In this document: positions 5,722-6,110 of the stretch, piece by piece
Position numbering within the stretch: position 1 is the stretch's first letter
How the letters are laid out: each line of letters begins with the position of its first letter
NCBI GenBank assembly: GCA_025455085.1
Contig: JALONF010000214.1
Location: 1 to 6,110 of the forward strand
Length of the DNA: 6,110 bases
Direction: 5' to 3'
Source of the DNA: Ignavibacteriaceae bacterium
GTDB lineage: Bacteria > Bacteroidota > Ignavibacteria > Ignavibacteriales > Ignavibacteriaceae
Notes under the pieces: model-generated
Database searches by the model: none
The model's input: only the letters and a program-made list of their open reading frames with translations
Told to the model about the DNA's origin: nothing
Translations under genes and position numbers: made by a program

Positions 5722-6110
5722 ATGAAATATTTTTATCTGGCGGTAATGAGTTTATTAACTGTAATTTCATCCTACGCACAGGACGCAACAGGCGCTGTGT
5801 ATGGCAAGGTTATAGATAAATCAACAAGTGAACCATTAATTGGTGCAAACGTAATAATAATTGGAACAGACCTGGGAGCGGCCACAAATGCGCAAGGTGA
5901 ATTTTCAATTTCCAACATTCCTCCGAATGTTTACCAGGTTCGTGCTTCAGTTATTGGATACAACAGTGTAACCAAAACTGATATTGCCGTTATGCCCGGA
6001 AAACCTGCCCAGGTTAATTTTGAATTAATCACACAAGCAATTGAACTTGAAGGTGTGGTTGTTCAAAGTGATTACTTCATCAGAAATCCAATCGAAGTCG
6101 GCAGCATCAA
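5722..6110 (+). CDS. TonB-dependent outer-membrane receptor with N-terminal carboxypeptidase-regulatory-like domain (partial, 3' end outside window)
   Basis: The first 129 residues are present and the gene continues past the window. A Sec signal peptide (MKYFYLAVMSLLTVISSYA, cleaved before Q-D) is followed by a beta-sandwich carboxypeptidase D regulatory-like domain, about residues 24-110. Its features are VYGKVIDKSTSEPLIGANV, the T-N-A-Q-G-E-F turn, the IPPNVYQVRAS strand and VIGYNS. The VVVQSDYF stretch after it is where the TonB-box/plug region begins in related receptors. In such proteins the beta-barrel imports large or scarce substrates across the outer membrane using TonB energy; the substrate cannot be told from this part. 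An in-frame ATG at 5713 would add three residues (MNF); I prefer 5722 because it gives the usual M-K signal-peptide start. Neither has a Shine-Dalgarno sequence. Confidence 0.85.
   Translation, partial: MKYFYLAVMSLLTVISSYAQDATGAVYGKVIDKSTSEPLIGANVIIIGTDLGAATNAQGEFSISNIPPNVYQVRASVIGYNSVTKTDIAVMPGKPAQVNFELITQAIELEGVVVQSDYFIRNPIEVGSI

Noticed and set aside
1..6110. CRISPR array, insertion sequence, tRNA, or toxin-antitoxin/defence cassette
   Set aside because: No spaced direct repeats, transposase motifs, tRNA cloverleaf or known defence domains were seen; the HD protein matches YhaM rather than an HD domain of a Cas or defence nuclease.

Overview
This window is AT-rich, with tightly packed genes. 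It looks like a chromosomal segment from a bacterium of the Bacteroidota/Chlorobiota/Ignavibacteriota group. The lineage is an inference from three things: a TonB-dependent receptor that opens with a carboxypeptidase-regulatory-like domain, a general lack of clear Shine-Dalgarno sequences, and proteins such as an exported TPR protein and a PAS histidine kinase with a C-terminal receiver. No rRNA, tRNA, insertion sequence, CRISPR array or phage gene is visible.

Layout: (1) 1-522, minus: N-terminal part of a Tat-exported metallo-beta-lactamase-fold hydrolase of the UlaG/NAPE-PLD-like type, cut by the window edge. (2) 523-661: divergent intergenic region with an inverted repeat and a possible -10 box. 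(3) 662-1397, plus: a two-gene unit, a small GlsB/YeaQ/YmgE-type membrane protein followed after 10 bp by a MarR-family regulator. (4) 1399-2040, minus, convergent and only 1 bp from the MarR stop: a broken Sir2 deacylase gene. Two indels have removed the glycine-rich NAD-binding turn and the catalytic histidine, while the rest of the reading frame is still open. (5) 2213-5558, minus: a probable three-gene operon transcribed as PAS histidine kinase with a degenerate receiver, then a YhaM-type OB-HD 3'-5' exoribonuclease, then an exported TPR protein resembling the RMDN (regulator of microtubule dynamics) family. (6) 5559-5721: divergent promoter region. (7) 5722 to the window end, plus: start of a TonB-dependent outer-membrane receptor.

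The observations most worth a second look are the recently decayed sirtuin, the receiver whose phospho-acceptor Asp is replaced by Glu, and the kinase/exoribonuclease/TPR gene order. I do not see a convincing new defence or mobile system; the kinase-nuclease grouping is the nearest thing to an undescribed functional module, and that link is inference from gene order only.
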